Shown here in pieces: positions 8,047 through 18,511 of a DNA stretch of 64,000 nt. The stretch is from Phaeovibrio sulfidiphilus (lineage in GTDB: Bacteria > Pseudomonadota > Alphaproteobacteria > Rhodospirillales > Rhodospirillaceae): the NCBI RefSeq assembly GCF_014861485.1, contig NZ_JACZHT010000003.1, positions 1 to 64,000 of the forward strand. Reading direction: 5' to 3'. Each line of letters begins with the position of its first letter. Positions within the stretch are counted from its first letter, which is position 1. The translations under genes were made by a program, and so were the position numbers. The notes beneath the pieces were generated by a model that saw only the letters and a program-made list of their open reading frames with translations, was not told the origin of the DNA and searched no databases.

Positions 8047-8799
8047 ATGACACGCAGCTCCACCGCACACGTCCCCCGGAAGGCGATGATTCTGGCCGCC
8101 GGACTGGGCACCCGCATGCGGCCGATGACCGAAAGCCTGCCAAAGCCCATGGTTCGCGTGTGCGACAAGCCTCTGATTGACTGGTCCCTGGATCACCTGG
8201 AAAGCGCCGGTGTCGAGGAGGCGGTTGTCAACGTCCACTACCTTGCGGACATCCTTGTCGCCCACCTGAAGAACCGCGAGGAGCGCCCGCGCGTGGTGTT
8301 CTCGGACGAGACCGACCGCCTGATGGAAAGCGGCGGCGGCGTGAAAAAGGCCCTGCCCCTTCTGGGTGACGATCCGTTCTTCGTCATCAACTCGGACATC
8401 ATCTGGCTCAACGGAACCCGGCCCGCGCTTCAGCGCCTGGCCGACGCCTGGGATCCGGACACCATGGACGCCCTTTTGCTGCTCCAGCCGCTGGCCGGAG
8501 CCCACGGGTACACCGACAAGGGCGACTTCGAGATGGATCCTCTGGGTAAGGTCCACCGCCGGAAGACCGGCCAGATGGCGCCGTTCGTGTTTGCGGGGAT
8601 CCAGATCCTGCACCCGCGCCTGTTCAAAGACACCCCGGACACCCCGTTCTCCCTGAACGATCTTTATGACCGGGCCCTGAACGACCAGCGCCTTGGCACC
8701 ATCGCCCATGACGGCGACTGGTACCACATCGGCACCATGCCCTCGCTGAAGCTGGCCCAGGACGCCCTGTGCCGCAAGCGGATGCCCCGCGGCCACTGA
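8047..8799 (+). CDS. murU: N-acetylmuramate-1-phosphate uridylyltransferase
   Basis: MurU converts MurNAc-1-phosphate and UTP to UDP-MurNAc, the second step of the AmgK/MurU peptidoglycan recycling route. The 250-residue product has the nucleotidyltransferase signature ILAAGLGTRMRPMTESLPKPM near residues 14-34, VINSDIIW as the metal/nucleotide-binding strand and WYHIGTMPSL at the C-terminus. The ATG at 8047 follows an AAGAAAGGG ribosome binding site; an earlier in-frame ATG at 8008 would add 13 residues unlike the family. It is 163 bases downstream of amgK and may have its own promoter. Related GlmU-like or RmlA-like sugar nucleotidyltransferases are the alternative, but context favours MurU. 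Confidence 0.88.
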   Translation: MTRSSTAHVPRKAMILAAGLGTRMRPMTESLPKPMVRVCDKPLIDWSLDHLESAGVEEAVVNVHYLADILVAHLKNREERPRVVFSDETDRLMESGGGVKKALPLLGDDPFFVINSDIIWLNGTRPALQRLADAWDPDTMDALLLLQPLAGAHGYTDKGDFEMDPLGKVHRRKTGQMAPFVFAGIQILHPRLFKDTPDTPFSLNDLYDRALNDQRLGTIAHDGDWYHIGTMPSLKLAQDALCRKRMPRGH

Positions 8800-8823
8800 C
8801 ACCCGCACCCCGGTGCACACCCA

Positions 8824-8846
8824 TCCCCGGGACCGGATCCCGGGGA
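8824..8846. other. Perfect 9-bp inverted repeat between murU and addB
   Basis: The arms tccccggga and tcccgggga flank the 5-base loop ccgga. It starts 24 bases after the murU stop and has no T-run. Size, loop length and placement match the hairpin after amgK at 7925, although the sequences differ. Confidence 0.5.
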
Positions 8847-8975
8847 CACCGGCGCGGTGGGCTCCCCTTGTCCCGGACAGGACGGGGACGACGTTTTCCT
8901 CTTGAAGAACCGGGCCGTTCCCCCGGACAATGGGCCTCCGTTGTTCCGAACCCGGTCCCTTCACAGGTGGACAGT

Positions 8976-11900
8976 ATGCCCCTTCGTGTCGCCTCGATCC
9001 CTGCCAGCCTGCCCTTTCTGGACACGCTGGCGGCCTCGCTTCCCGCTCTCCTGGGAACCGAAGCCGCCGATGCGGATCCCCTGGGCGCGACCCGGGCCAC
9101 CTTGCTTCTGCCCACCCGCCGGGCCGCCCGGGCCATGCAAGACGCCCTTTTGCGCCAGTCCGGGGGCAAGGCCATCCTCCTGCCCCGCATTGTGCCTCTG
9201 GGCGACGTGGCCGAGGACGAGGCCCTGTTTCATGACTCCCTCTCGGGACCGGCGGCCACCTCCCTTGCGGGACTGCCGACCCCGGTCACGGACGTGGAGA
9301 GGCTGTGCCTGCTGGCGCGGCTGATCATGGCGCGGGATGCGGCAATCTCTCCGGCGCAGGCCCTGGCTCTGGGCTCGGAGCTGGCCCGGCTGATCGACCA
9401 GGCCCACACCGAGGGCGCCAGCCTGGACGCCCTTGCCAGCCTGGTGGACCGCAAGCCCGAGTTTTCCGAGCACTGGCAGAAGACCCTGGACTTCCTGGAC
9501 GTGATCACCACCGTGTGGCCCGGGATCCTGAGCGCCCGGGGCTGCGTGGATCCGTCCTTGCACCGGAACCTGGTCCTCCGGGCCCAGGCCGAGGCGTGGA
9601 CACGCTTCCCCCCGGACACCCCGGTGATTGCGGCCGGCTCCACGGGCTCCATTCCCGCCGCTGCCGACCTGATGAGGGTGGTGGCGGGGCTCCCCAGGGG
9701 GCTGGTGCTGCTGCCCGGCCTGGACCGGACCATGGACGATGACAGCTGGGCCGCCCTGGAGGACACCCACCCCCAGGCGGGACTGAAGGGGCTTCTGGCC
9801 CGCTTCGGGGTGGAGCGGCAGGAGGTCCGGGATTTCCCCTCCCCGACCGGGTCCTGGTCCCTGAGCGCGCCCCCGTCCCCGTGCCCGCCCGCATCGGCGT
9901 CCCCCGCGCCCCCGTCCCCCGCATCCGCCCGGGCGAGGGAGGCCTTTGTCTCCCATGCCTTTCGCCCGGCCCGGACGACGGACGTCTGGCGGTCCCTGGA
10001 GCCGGACTCCCTGCACGGGGCGCTGGACGGCGTCACCCTGATCGAGGCCCCGGGCCAGCGGGAAGAGGCGGCCGCCATTGCCCTCGTGATGCGCGAGGTT
10101 CTGGAAACCGAAGGCCGGACCGCCGCCCTCATCACGCCGGACCGGACCCTGGGACGGCGGGTGGCCGCGGCTCTGGACCGCTGGTCCGTGACCATCGACG
10201 ACAGCGCCGGAACCCCGCTGGGCAACACGGCGCCCGGGCTGTACCTGCGGCTGGGAGCGCGGGCCGTGGCCTCGGGCCTGGCCCCGGTGGCCCTTCTCGC
10301 CTTTCTGGAGCACCCCCTTTCCGCCCTGGGGGAGGCACCGGGGCGCTTTCGCACCCGGATCCGGCGCCTCAACCGGGACGTCCTGCGCGGCCCCCGCCCC
10401 GCCCCCGGACCGGCGGGCCTGGAGGCCGCCATCGGCGCCCTTGGGGATCCGCGCACCCGCACCTCGCTTCAGAGCTGGCTGGAGCGCTTCACGGACGCCT
10501 GTGGGCCGTTCCTCTCCCTTTTCCAGACACCCCGGGCCGAGGGCAAGGCGCTTCTGGACGCCCACGTGGCGTTCGCCGAGGCCATGGCCGCAGCCCGGAT
10601 CGACGGCGAGCCGGTGGCCGGCGCGGACCGCCTGTGGGCGGGCGAGGCGGGAGAGACCGCCGCCCCCCTGCTTGCGGACCTGTCGGCTGCCCTTGAGTCC
10701 CTGGGCCCCATCCGGCCCGCGCACTACCCGGCGCTTCTGGACTTCTTCCTGAGCTCGGCCGTCGTGCGCCCCCGGCGGGACGTTCACCCCAACCTGGCCA
10801 TCTGGGGCCCGCTGGAGGCGCGTCTCCAGCGCCCGGATGTGCTGATCCTGGGAGGGCTGAACGAGGGCACCTGGCCCTCGTTTCCCGACACCGGGCCCTG
10901 GCTCAGCCGCCCCATGCTGGCCAGCCTGGGCCTGCCCCAGCCCGAGCGCGCCACGGGCCTGTCCGCCCACGACGTTTCCCAGGCCCTGCACGCCCCCGAG
11001 GTGATCCTCAGCCGCTCCCGGCGGGTGGAGGGCTCGCCGTGCCTGCCGTCGCGCTGGTGGGTCCGCCTGGAAACCACCGCCCGGGCCGCGGGGCTGGCCG
11101 AAGCCTTCGAGGACGCGCGTCGCCGGGGCACGGTCTGGCTCGACCTGGCCCGGCAGCTTGAAATCCCCCAGGGGCCGCCCCGGCGCACAGGCCAGCCCCA
11201 CCCCTGCCCTCCGGTGGCCGCCCGGCCGAGAAAGCTGCCCGCCACCCGGATCGAGACCTGGATGCGCGATCCGTACGCCATCTATGCCCGCTACATTCTG
11301 GGACTGGACGAGCTGGACCCGCTGGAGGCGGACCCGTCGCGCGCCACCTATGGCTCGCTGGTGCACGCGATTCTGGAGGACTTCGTGACCGAGTGCCGCC
11401 ACGCCCTGCCCGAGAACCCGGAAGCCCGCCTTCTGGAGCTGGGCCGGGCCCGGTTCCAGGATCCGGCCCTGCCGCCGGGTGTCCGCGCCATCTGGGAACC
11501 GCGCTTTTGCTCCATCGCCGCCTGGTTTGCCGACCAGGAACGGGAGCGCGCGCCGAAAGTCACCGTGCGCCTGGCCGAGCAGGCCGGGCAGATCAGCATC
11601 GAGGGCCCCGCCGGACCGTTCACCCTGTCGGCCATTGCGGACCGCATCGACGTCATGAGGGACGGAACCCTGGAAATCATCGACTACAAGACCGGCACGC
11701 CCCCCTCCACCCGGGAGGTCTGGGCCGGCTACGCCCCCCAGCTGGCGCTGGAGGCCGCCATCGCCCTGGCCGGAGGTTTCGGGACCGTGGGGACTGTCCC
11801 GGGCATCTCGGACCTCGCCTTCTGGCACCTGCGGGGCGGCCGTCGCCCCGGGGAGGTCCGCAGGCCTCTCACCCTCGACAGGAAGACCAAGACCCCGGCC

Positions 11901-12083
11901 GACCTGGCCACCGAAGCCCTGGAGGGCGTGCGGGGCCTTGTGGCCGCCTTCGACAACCCGGACACGCCCTACATCGCGCGTCCGCACCCGGGATACGCGC
12001 CCCGGTTCAACGCCTACCAGCATCTGGCCCGGGTCGCCGAATGGGCCAGTGACGAGGACGGGGAGACCGGCGATGGGGACTGA
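8976..12083 (+). CDS. addB: AddB subunit of the AddAB double-strand break repair helicase-nuclease
   Basis: AddB pairs with AddA to resect double-strand breaks for RecA loading, the alphaproteobacterial substitute for RecBCD. The 1035-residue protein starts PLRVASIPASLPFLDTL and has the early LLPTRRAARAM motif (inactivated-helicase-like N-terminus). It has LILGGLNEGTWP in the middle and a C-terminal PD-(D/E)XK nuclease with EIIDYKTGTPPS followed by a QLALEAAI helix. Residues about 350-395 are a Pro/Ala-rich insert unique to this sequence. The ATG at 8976 gives the family N-terminus. The stop overlaps the addA start (12073), so the subunits are translationally coupled. Confidence 0.93.
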   Translation: MPLRVASIPASLPFLDTLAASLPALLGTEAADADPLGATRATLLLPTRRAARAMQDALLRQSGGKAILLPRIVPLGDVAEDEALFHDSLSGPAATSLAGLPTPVTDVERLCLLARLIMARDAAISPAQALALGSELARLIDQAHTEGASLDALASLVDRKPEFSEHWQKTLDFLDVITTVWPGILSARGCVDPSLHRNLVLRAQAEAWTRFPPDTPVIAAGSTGSIPAAADLMRVVAGLPRGLVLLPGLDRTMDDDSWAALEDTHPQAGLKGLLARFGVERQEVRDFPSPTGSWSLSAPPSPCPPASASPAPPSPASARAREAFVSHAFRPARTTDVWRSLEPDSLHGALDGVTLIEAPGQREEAAAIALVMREVLETEGRTAALITPDRTLGRRVAAALDRWSVTIDDSAGTPLGNTAPGLYLRLGARAVASGLAPVALLAFLEHPLSALGEAPGRFRTRIRRLNRDVLRGPRPAPGPAGLEAAIGALGDPRTRTSLQSWLERFTDACGPFLSLFQTPRAEGKALLDAHVAFAEAMAAARIDGEPVAGADRLWAGEAGETAAPLLADLSAALESLGPIRPAHYPALLDFFLSSAVVRPRRDVHPNLAIWGPLEARLQRPDVLILGGLNEGTWPSFPDTGPWLSRPMLASLGLPQPERATGLSAHDVSQALHAPEVILSRSRRVEGSPCLPSRWWVRLETTARAAGLAEAFEDARRRGTVWLDLARQLEIPQGPPRRTGQPHPCPPVAARPRKLPATRIETWMRDPYAIYARYILGLDELDPLEADPSRATYGSLVHAILEDFVTECRHALPENPEARLLELGRARFQDPALPPGVRAIWEPRFCSIAAWFADQERERAPKVTVRLAEQAGQISIEGPAGPFTLSAIADRIDVMRDGTLEIIDYKTGTPPSTREVWAGYAPQLALEAAIALAGGFGTVGTVPGISDLAFWHLRGGRRPGEVRRPLTLDRKTKTPADLATEALEGVRGLVAAFDNPDTPYIARPHPGYAPRFNAYQHLARVAEWASDEDGETGDGD

Positions 12084-15000
12084 CAGTACTGTGACCCTGC
12101 CCCTGGAGCGGGCCGCCCGCGCCCAGCGCCAGGCCTCGGACCCGCTCGCCAGCGTGTGGGTGGGCGCCAGCGCGGGCACCGGAAAGACCAAGGTGCTCAC
12201 GGACCGGGTTCTGCGCCTCCTGCTGAACGGCACCGACCCCAAGCGGCTGCTGTGCCTGACCTTCACCCGGGCCGCCGCTGCCGAAATGGCCGGACGCATC
12301 TCGGGTGTCCTCGCGGACTGGACCATCCTGGACGACGCGGGGCTGCGGGCCCGGCTGACGGACCTTCTGGGGCGGGAGCCGGACCCGGACACTCCCGGGG
12401 ACGCGGACCTGATGAGGCGGGCACGCCAGCTCTTTGCCCTCACCCTCGATACCCCGGGCGGCATGCGGATCCTGACGATCCACAGCTTCTGCCAGACGGT
12501 CCTGAAGCGCTTCCCCCTCGAGGCCGGCGTCCCTCCCCACTTCGAGATCCTCTCCGAGCGCGAGGCGCAGGCCCTGAAAACCGGTGTCCGGGAAAACCTG
12601 GCCCACGTCATCGACCGGTCCCGGGACGAGGCTCCCGAACTTGTCGATGCCTGGACCACGTTATCCCTGCAACTGGACGAGGACCGCTTCCAGAGCCTTC
12701 TCGGGGAGCTCATGACCCGGCGCGATGCGCTCGAGTCCGCCCTGGCCGAGCACGGGGGCATCGACGGGCTTGTGGAGGCAATTTTTGAGGCCATGGGGCT
12801 GGAGCCCGGGGACACCCCCGAAGCCCTGGTGCGGGCCGCCTTCGCGCCCGACGCCCTGGACCGGGACAGCCTGAGGGATGTGGCCCGGGCCATGCTGGAG
12901 TGCACCACCTCCGCGACAGATTCCGCGAAGGGCCAGCGCCTGCTGGAGTTCCTGGCCCTTGAGCCGGACGCGCTGGACGTGGCCGGGTTCGACGACTATG
13001 CGGACGTCTTCGTGACCAAAACATCGGGCGAGATCCGCAAGACCCTGTGCACCAAGCCCACAGAGGACCGCGCGCCCGGCAGCCGGGCGATCCTGGAGAC
13101 CGAAGCCCGCCGCGTGCTGGAGCTGTCGTCCCGGCTGCGGGCCGCCTCGGTGGCCTGTTCCAGTGCGGCCCTGTTCCGGGTGGCCTCGGTCATGCTGGGG
13201 GACTACGCGCGGCAAAAACAGGCGCTCGGACGCCTGGACTACGAAGACCTGATCCTCTCCACCCGGCGCCTGCTCACCCAGCGCCACGCGGCCGCCTGGG
13301 TTCTCTACAAGCTGGACGGGGGCCTTGACCACCTGCTCATCGACGAGGCCCAGGACACCAGTCCGGAGCAGTGGTCCATCGCCCGGATGCTGGCGGACGC
13401 CTTTTTCGACGACCTCACCCGGTGGGATGCCGAACAGCCGCGCACCATCTTCGCCGTGGGAGACCGCAAGCAGTCGATCTACGGGTTCCAGGGGGCGGAT
13501 CCCCGGGTCTTCGACGCCATGCGAAACCACTTCGCCGACCAGATCGAGGCCCTGGAGGGGCGCTTCGAGACGGTTCCCCTCAACACCTCCTTCCGCTCCA
13601 GCGAGCCGGTGCTGACCCTGGTCAACCAGGTCTTCCGTACCAGCCCCGCCCGGGACGGCGTGGCCGAGCCCGATGAGGACATCACCCACCTGTCCGCGCG
13701 CACCGGCGACGGAGGCCTTGTGGAGCTGTGGCCCTGCATTGTCCCCGCCGGACAGGAGCCACCCCTGCCCTGGAAACCGCCGGTGGAGGCTCTGGCCGGA
13801 GAGAGCGCCCGGGGGCGGCTTGCGTTCGCCGTCGCCTCGCGCATCCGGCGCATGATCACCTCCGGCGAGGTTCTGGAAAGCCGCGGCCGCCCCATCGGGG
13901 CCGGGGACATCATGGTTCTTTTGCGCCAGAGAAGCGGGTTCGAGAACGATCTGGTCAGCGCCCTGAAGGCTCTGGATGTTCCGGTGGCGGGCGTGGACCG
14001 CATGATGCTGCTGGACCAGATTGCCATCATGGACCTGATGGCCCTGGGCAAGGTCATGCTTCTGCCCGAGGACGACCTGTCCCTGGCGGCGTTCCTGAAA
14101 AGCCCGCTGGGGGGCGTCTCGGAGGACGAGCTGTTCGAGCTGGCCCATGGGCGGCGCCGGGGCGAGCGCCTGTGGAGCCGTCTGCGGCTCCGGGCGGGGA
14201 CGGACACCGCGAGCGGCCGGGCCCTGGCCTTCCTCGAGCCCCTGCGCGCCATTGCGGCCCGGGTCACCCCGTATGCCTTCTACTCCCACGTTCTGGACGG
14301 CCCGCCGGCGGGACGGACCGCGCTCCTGTCCCGCCTGGGGGCGGAGGCCGAGGACGCCATCGACGAGTTCCTCGCCCTTGCCCTGTCGTTCGAGCACACC
14401 GAGGTTCCGTCGCTTCAGGGCTTCCTGCACTGGACCGAGCGCGGCGAGGCCGAGGTCAAGCGCGACCTGGACCAGGGGGCGGCGTCTGCGGTGCGGATCA
14501 TGACGGTTCACGGCTCCAAGGGACTGCAGGCGCCCATCGTGTTCCTGCCGGACACCTGCACCCTGCCCAGGGGGCTCCAGACCCTGTTTTGGACCCGCAG
14601 CCGGGACGGACGCCCCGTGGGCCTGTGGTGTCCGCGCGCCGCCGACCGGGAGGAGCGCATCCAGGAGCTGTATGACGAGGCCGCCCGGGAGCGGAGCCAC
14701 GAGTACCGCCGCCTGCTGTACGTGGCCATGACCCGGGCCGCCGACCGCCTGTATGTGTGCGGCTGGAAAACCCGCCAGACCCGCAAGGACGCGGAAACGG
14801 AAAGCTGGTACGCCCTGACGCGCAGCGCCATGGAGGACATCGCCACTCCGCACGAGGACGAACACCTGGTCCGGGACGGCCTGCCGACGGAGCCGGTCCT
14901 GCGCTACGAGCGCAAGCAAAAACGCGAGGTGGCCCCCACCCCGGCGCCCGCCGCAGCCCCCGCCGTCCCGGCGCCCGTGTGGCTGCACCGCCCGGCGCCC

Positions 15001-15615
15001 CAGCCCCGCCTGCCGGGCATCCCCCTGCGCCCGTCCCAGCTGTTTGACGAGACACCGCCCTGCCGCTCTCCCCTCGAGGCCGAAGCCGGCGGTGCCAGCC
15101 GCTTCCAGCGGGGCCGCCTGATCCACCGTCTGCTTCAGATGCTGCCGGACTTCCCCCCCAGCGAGCGCGAGGCGGCCGCCGTCGCCTGGCTGACCCTGCG
15201 GGGCCAGGACCAGAGCGCCGAGGACGCGCATGCCCTCGCCCGGGAGGTTCTCGCGGTGCTGGAGGACCCCTCCTGCCGGATGCTGTTCGCGGACGGCTCA
15301 CGCGCCGAGGTGCCCCTGACCGGCCGGATCGGAAACCACGTGGTCAGCGGGCAGATCGACCGCCTTGCCGTGACCGGAACCGAGGTCCTGGTGGCCGACT
15401 ACAAGACCAACCGCCCGCCCCCCAAAACCGCCGACGGCGTGGCGGTGGCCTATCTCCGCCAGATGGCCGCCTACCGCCGGGTGCTCGAGGACATTTTCCC
15501 GGAAAAAACGGTCCGCTGCTTTATCGTGTGGACCGACGGGCCACGGCTTATGGAACTTCCGGCCGAACGCCTGGACGAGCAGGTTGCCCGCCTGTTTGCC
15601 CTGGGCGGAGCCTGA
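12073..15615 (+). CDS. addA: AddA subunit of the AddAB helicase-nuclease
   Basis: AddA is the UvrD-type 3'-5' helicase with a second nuclease domain. The 1180-residue protein carries Walker A GASAGTGKT at residues 31-39, followed by VLTDRVLRLLL. It has LTFTRAAAAEM (motif Ia), LLIDEAQDTSPEQW (Walker B, motif II), VGDRKQSIYGFQGADP (motif III), TVHGSKGLQAPIVFLPD (motif V) and RRLLYVAMTRAADRLYV (motif VI). The C-terminal nuclease shows VADYKTNRPPP and YLRQMAAYR. Its length matches alphaproteobacterial AddA. The start ATG 12073 lies 11 bases inside addB. It is convergent with ftsK. Confidence 0.95.
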   Translation: MGTDSTVTLPLERAARAQRQASDPLASVWVGASAGTGKTKVLTDRVLRLLLNGTDPKRLLCLTFTRAAAAEMAGRISGVLADWTILDDAGLRARLTDLLGREPDPDTPGDADLMRRARQLFALTLDTPGGMRILTIHSFCQTVLKRFPLEAGVPPHFEILSEREAQALKTGVRENLAHVIDRSRDEAPELVDAWTTLSLQLDEDRFQSLLGELMTRRDALESALAEHGGIDGLVEAIFEAMGLEPGDTPEALVRAAFAPDALDRDSLRDVARAMLECTTSATDSAKGQRLLEFLALEPDALDVAGFDDYADVFVTKTSGEIRKTLCTKPTEDRAPGSRAILETEARRVLELSSRLRAASVACSSAALFRVASVMLGDYARQKQALGRLDYEDLILSTRRLLTQRHAAAWVLYKLDGGLDHLLIDEAQDTSPEQWSIARMLADAFFDDLTRWDAEQPRTIFAVGDRKQSIYGFQGADPRVFDAMRNHFADQIEALEGRFETVPLNTSFRSSEPVLTLVNQVFRTSPARDGVAEPDEDITHLSARTGDGGLVELWPCIVPAGQEPPLPWKPPVEALAGESARGRLAFAVASRIRRMITSGEVLESRGRPIGAGDIMVLLRQRSGFENDLVSALKALDVPVAGVDRMMLLDQIAIMDLMALGKVMLLPEDDLSLAAFLKSPLGGVSEDELFELAHGRRRGERLWSRLRLRAGTDTASGRALAFLEPLRAIAARVTPYAFYSHVLDGPPAGRTALLSRLGAEAEDAIDEFLALALSFEHTEVPSLQGFLHWTERGEAEVKRDLDQGAASAVRIMTVHGSKGLQAPIVFLPDTCTLPRGLQTLFWTRSRDGRPVGLWCPRAADREERIQELYDEAARERSHEYRRLLYVAMTRAADRLYVCGWKTRQTRKDAETESWYALTRSAMEDIATPHEDEHLVRDGLPTEPVLRYERKQKREVAPTPAPAAAPAVPAPVWLHRPAPQPRLPGIPLRPSQLFDETPPCRSPLEAEAGGASRFQRGRLIHRLLQMLPDFPPSEREAAAVAWLTLRGQDQSAEDAHALAREVLAVLEDPSCRMLFADGSRAEVPLTGRIGNHVVSGQIDRLAVTGTEVLVADYKTNRPPPKTADGVAVAYLRQMAAYRRVLEDIFPEKTVRCFIVWTDGPRLMELPAERLDEQVARLFALGGA

Positions 15616-15922
15616 GCCCGCGCACGCGCACCCGGCGTCCGCATGCGCAACACGGCAGCCGGCGAACGTAAACGATCAGCCGGGGCAGCGGGCCAGAATT
15701 TGGGGAAAGACGGGCACCGGGCCTGGACGGGGGTGGATACGCCCCGCACAGACCCCCGCGATCAGGCGGGGGCCCGGAAGGGATCCATGGAGCGCCAGAG
15801 TGCGGCGTCACGGTGTCGCGCCACGGCGTCACGGCTTCAGGGCATCCCGGAGCCCCGGCCGGCCGCGCATGCGCCGAAGCGGAACGCGGGCCGAACCGGA
15901 GGGGAACCGGAGGCGCGAAGGC
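15616..15922. other. Gap between convergent addA and ftsK
   Basis: No gene is supported. The best structure is a 7-bp stem (cccccgc 15753-15759, gcggggg 15766-15772) with a 6-base loop. It has no T-run on either side, so it is only a weak terminator candidate for the convergent genes. Confidence 0.45.
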
Positions 15923-18511
15923 TCAGCCCTCGCGTCCGGCGAAGTAGCTGCGGGCTCCGGGCAGGATTTCCCGCTTGCCCACGTGGTTGGGCGCACTGAC
16001 CACACCCTCGTTCTCCATCCGCTCCACCAGGCGGGCGGCCCGGTTGTAGCCGATCTGGAGGTGACGCTGCACGAAGCTGACCGAGACCTTGCCCTCGCGC
16101 AGGATCACGGCAATGGCCTGGGAGTAGAGATCCCCGTCCTCGCCATCGTCGGTGAAGCGCTCTTCCAGGGGCGAGCCCCCGTTGCCGTTGGGACCGGACA
16201 GGTCCAGCGGCTCGCCGTCCTCATCCTCGGTGACGGCATAGACGTAGTCCGGCTGCCCCTGGGCCTGGAGATAGGCCACAACGCTCTCCACCTCGTGGTC
16301 CGAGACAAAGGCGCCGTGAACCCGGGAGATCTTCCCGCCAGCGCGCATGAACAGCATGTCGCCCTGCCCCAGAAGCTGCTCGGCACCGGACTCACCCAAA
16401 ATGGTGCGGCTGTCGATCTTGCTGGTGACCTGGAAGCTGATGCGCGTCGGGAAGTTGGCCTTGATGGTCCCCGTGATCACGTCCACGCTGGGACGCTGGG
16501 TGGCCATGATCAGATGGATGCCCGCCGCCCTCGCCATCTGGGCCAGGCGCTGGATCAGGGTCTCGATTTCCTTTCCAGCCACCAGCATCAGGTCGGCCAT
16601 CTCGTCCACCACCACCACGATGCAGGGCAGCGGCTCGAGCTGGACGATGCGGTCCTCGAAAATCGGCTCGCGCTTTTCCTTGTCGAAGCCCACCTGGACG
16701 CGGGAGGTCACCTGCTCGCCGCGGGCGTTCAGGTCCGCCACCCGGGCGTTGTAGCCATCCAGGTTGCGCACCCCCAGAAGGGCCATGGCGCGGTAACGGT
16801 TCTCCATCTCGCGCACGACCCACTTCAGGGCCGAGACCGCCTTGTGGGGATCGGTGACCACGGGTGTGAGAAGGTGCGGAATGTCGTCATAGACGGACAG
16901 CTCCAGCATCTTCGGGTCGATCATGATCAGACGGCACTGCTCCGGCTCCAGGTGGTAGAGCAGGGACAGGATCATGGCGTTGATGCCCACCGACTTGCCC
17001 GACCCCGTGGTCCCGGCAATCAGCAGGTGGGGCATGCGGGCCAGATCCACGACCACGGGCTCGCCGCCGATGTCCTTGCCCAGGGCCATGGGCAGGCGGG
17101 CGCGGGACTCGCGCCAGGCGCGGGAATCCAGGATCTCGCGCAGGTAGACCATCTCCCGGGTTTCGTTCGGCAGCTCGATGCCGATGACCGAGCGCCCCGG
17201 AACCAGGGCAATACGGCACGTGACCGCGCTCATGGATCGGGCAATGTCATCCGCAAGGTTGATGATGGTGGAGGACTTGGTTCCCGGCACCGGCTCCAGC
17301 TCGAACAGGGTCACGCAGGGTCCGGGACGGACCTCCATGATCTCGCCGCGCACACGGAAGTTCTTGAGCACGGTCTCCAGCTTGGCCGCCTTGCCCGCCA
17401 GTTCGTTTTCGTCGCTGTCCCCGGCCAGACGGTCCTCGGGGGGCGAGGACAGAAGGGCCACGGACGGACGGGGCAACGGCGCAGGCGTACGGGCCGTCGC
17501 CGCCCCGGACGCGGAGGCCGAAGCGGACTCGGGTTCCGGCGCGGAGGCGGCTGCCGAGGCGGTTGCGGGAGCCTCCCCGGTCGTGGCGGCGCTGCCCGCT
17601 GCCTCGAACAGCTCCTCAAGGGAGCCGGGGTCCGCAGGCGGCTCCGGAATGAACGGCGTGTCCACATCACCGGCGACGGCGGCCTTGGGATCCGTGGCCC
17701 CGGCCCGGCCCCGCTGGGACACGGGCGGCGGCGCAAAGGCCCACATCCGCTCCTCGTCGATGGGGTCGGCCTCCGAGCCATCCGGGCTCCCGGCGTCCTC
17801 GGCGTCCGGGAAGTCCTGCCCGTCCGCATCCGCCCCGTCGTTTTCTGTGGAGGCGGCAAAGTCCGCGGGGAACGCGCCCACCTCACCGGACCCGGCCCCT
17901 GCGTCCGCCGAAAGGCCACCCTCGGCGTCGGCAAGGTCCGCATCGTCCGGCGAGGGGATATCCCCGTCACGGTTCGCGTCGTCCGGGTCGTCCTGCGGAT
18001 CAAGACCAAAGGCGTCGCCTGCAGGCAGCGCAAACGAGCCGAAGCCGCACGGCATCAGGCTGGCCTCGACCTGGCCCGCCGTCACGCCGCCCAGGATCTT
18101 GGCGGCCAGGGGTGCGTTGCCCCGTACCCCGGACCAGGAGGCGGTGCTGGTGTCGGTGGTCTCGAGCCACTGCCCCCCGAAGGCCGAGTCATCGCCGACC
18201 TCGGGCTCGACGTCATCCCTGCGATGGTCGCGGTCCCTCTCGGCCCACTCGATCCCGGCCACGAAGGCGTAGGCGATGGCGGCAGCCGTGGCCTCGTCGT
18301 CCGTTCCGGTTCCCCAGATGGCGGCGACCTGGGGACAGCCCCGGTCAACCTCGATAAACCACTCCCGGGTGTCCGCCGGCCACTCGGTCAGGTGGAGGGC
18401 AAACGGCCGATCGTTCATGGCACACCAGAGGTTGAACTCGTCCGCTGCCGATCCCTTTTCCGTCGGGGGCAGCGAAGACGCCGTATCCTCAGAACCCGTG
18501 TTTCTCATCAT
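15923..18511 (-). CDS. FtsK/SpoIIIE-type DNA translocase lacking the membrane domain
   Basis: The 862-residue product carries a complete FtsK motor. It has Walker A GTTGSGKS at 500-507 (K506), then [16 protein letters not shown] and [15 protein letters not shown], the Walker [28 protein letters not shown], and a C-terminal winged-helix gamma domain ([28 protein letters not shown]) that in FtsK reads KOPS sites. It would pump DNA toward dif at division. The N-terminal 380 residues contain no hydrophobic membrane segment, unlike canonical FtsK with four. Instead there is a Trp-rich region (residues about 25-80, [26 protein letters not shown]) and a long acidic Ala/Pro/Glu linker. The ATG overlaps the upstream PAS_5 gene (ATGA). 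It may be a second, soluble FtsK rather than the divisome one. Confidence 0.9.
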   Translation of the reverse strand: MMRNTGSEDTASSLPPTEKGSAADEFNLWCAMNDRPFALHLTEWPADTREWFIEVDRGCPQVAAIWGTGTDDEATAAAIAYAFVAGIEWAERDRDHRRDDVEPEVGDDSAFGGQWLETTDTSTASWSGVRGNAPLAAKILGGVTAGQVEASLMPCGFGSFALPAGDAFGLDPQDDPDDANRDGDIPSPDDADLADAEGGLSADAGAGSGEVGAFPADFAASTENDGADADGQDFPDAEDAGSPDGSEADPIDEERMWAFAPPPVSQRGRAGATDPKAAVAGDVDTPFIPEPPADPGSLEELFEAAGSAATTGEAPATASAAASAPEPESASASASGAATARTPAPLPRPSVALLSSPPEDRLAGDSDENELAGKAAKLETVLKNFRVRGEIMEVRPGPCVTLFELEPVPGTKSSTIINLADDIARSMSAVTCRIALVPGRSVIGIELPNETREMVYLREILDSRAWRESRARLPMALGKDIGGEPVVVDLARMPHLLIAGTTGSGKSVGINAMILSLLYHLEPEQCRLIMIDPKMLELSVYDDIPHLLTPVVTDPHKAVSALKWVVREMENRYRAMALLGVRNLDGYNARVADLNARGEQVTSRVQVGFDKEKREPIFEDRIVQLEPLPCIVVVVDEMADLMLVAGKEIETLIQRLAQMARAAGIHLIMATQRPSVDVITGTIKANFPTRISFQVTSKIDSRTILGESGAEQLLGQGDMLFMRAGGKISRVHGAFVSDHEVESVVAYLQAQGQPDYVYAVTEDEDGEPLDLSGPNGNGGSPLEERFTDDGEDGDLYSQAIAVILREGKVSVSFVQRHLQIGYNRAARLVERMENEGVVSAPNHVGKREILPGARSYFAGREG

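Noticed and set aside
8961-12908. Very long minus-strand open frame antisense to addB and addA
   Set aside because: It is a GC-rich shadow of real genes: Gly/Arg/Pro-dominated translation, no ribosome binding site and no family pattern, while the plus strand carries clear AddAB motifs.
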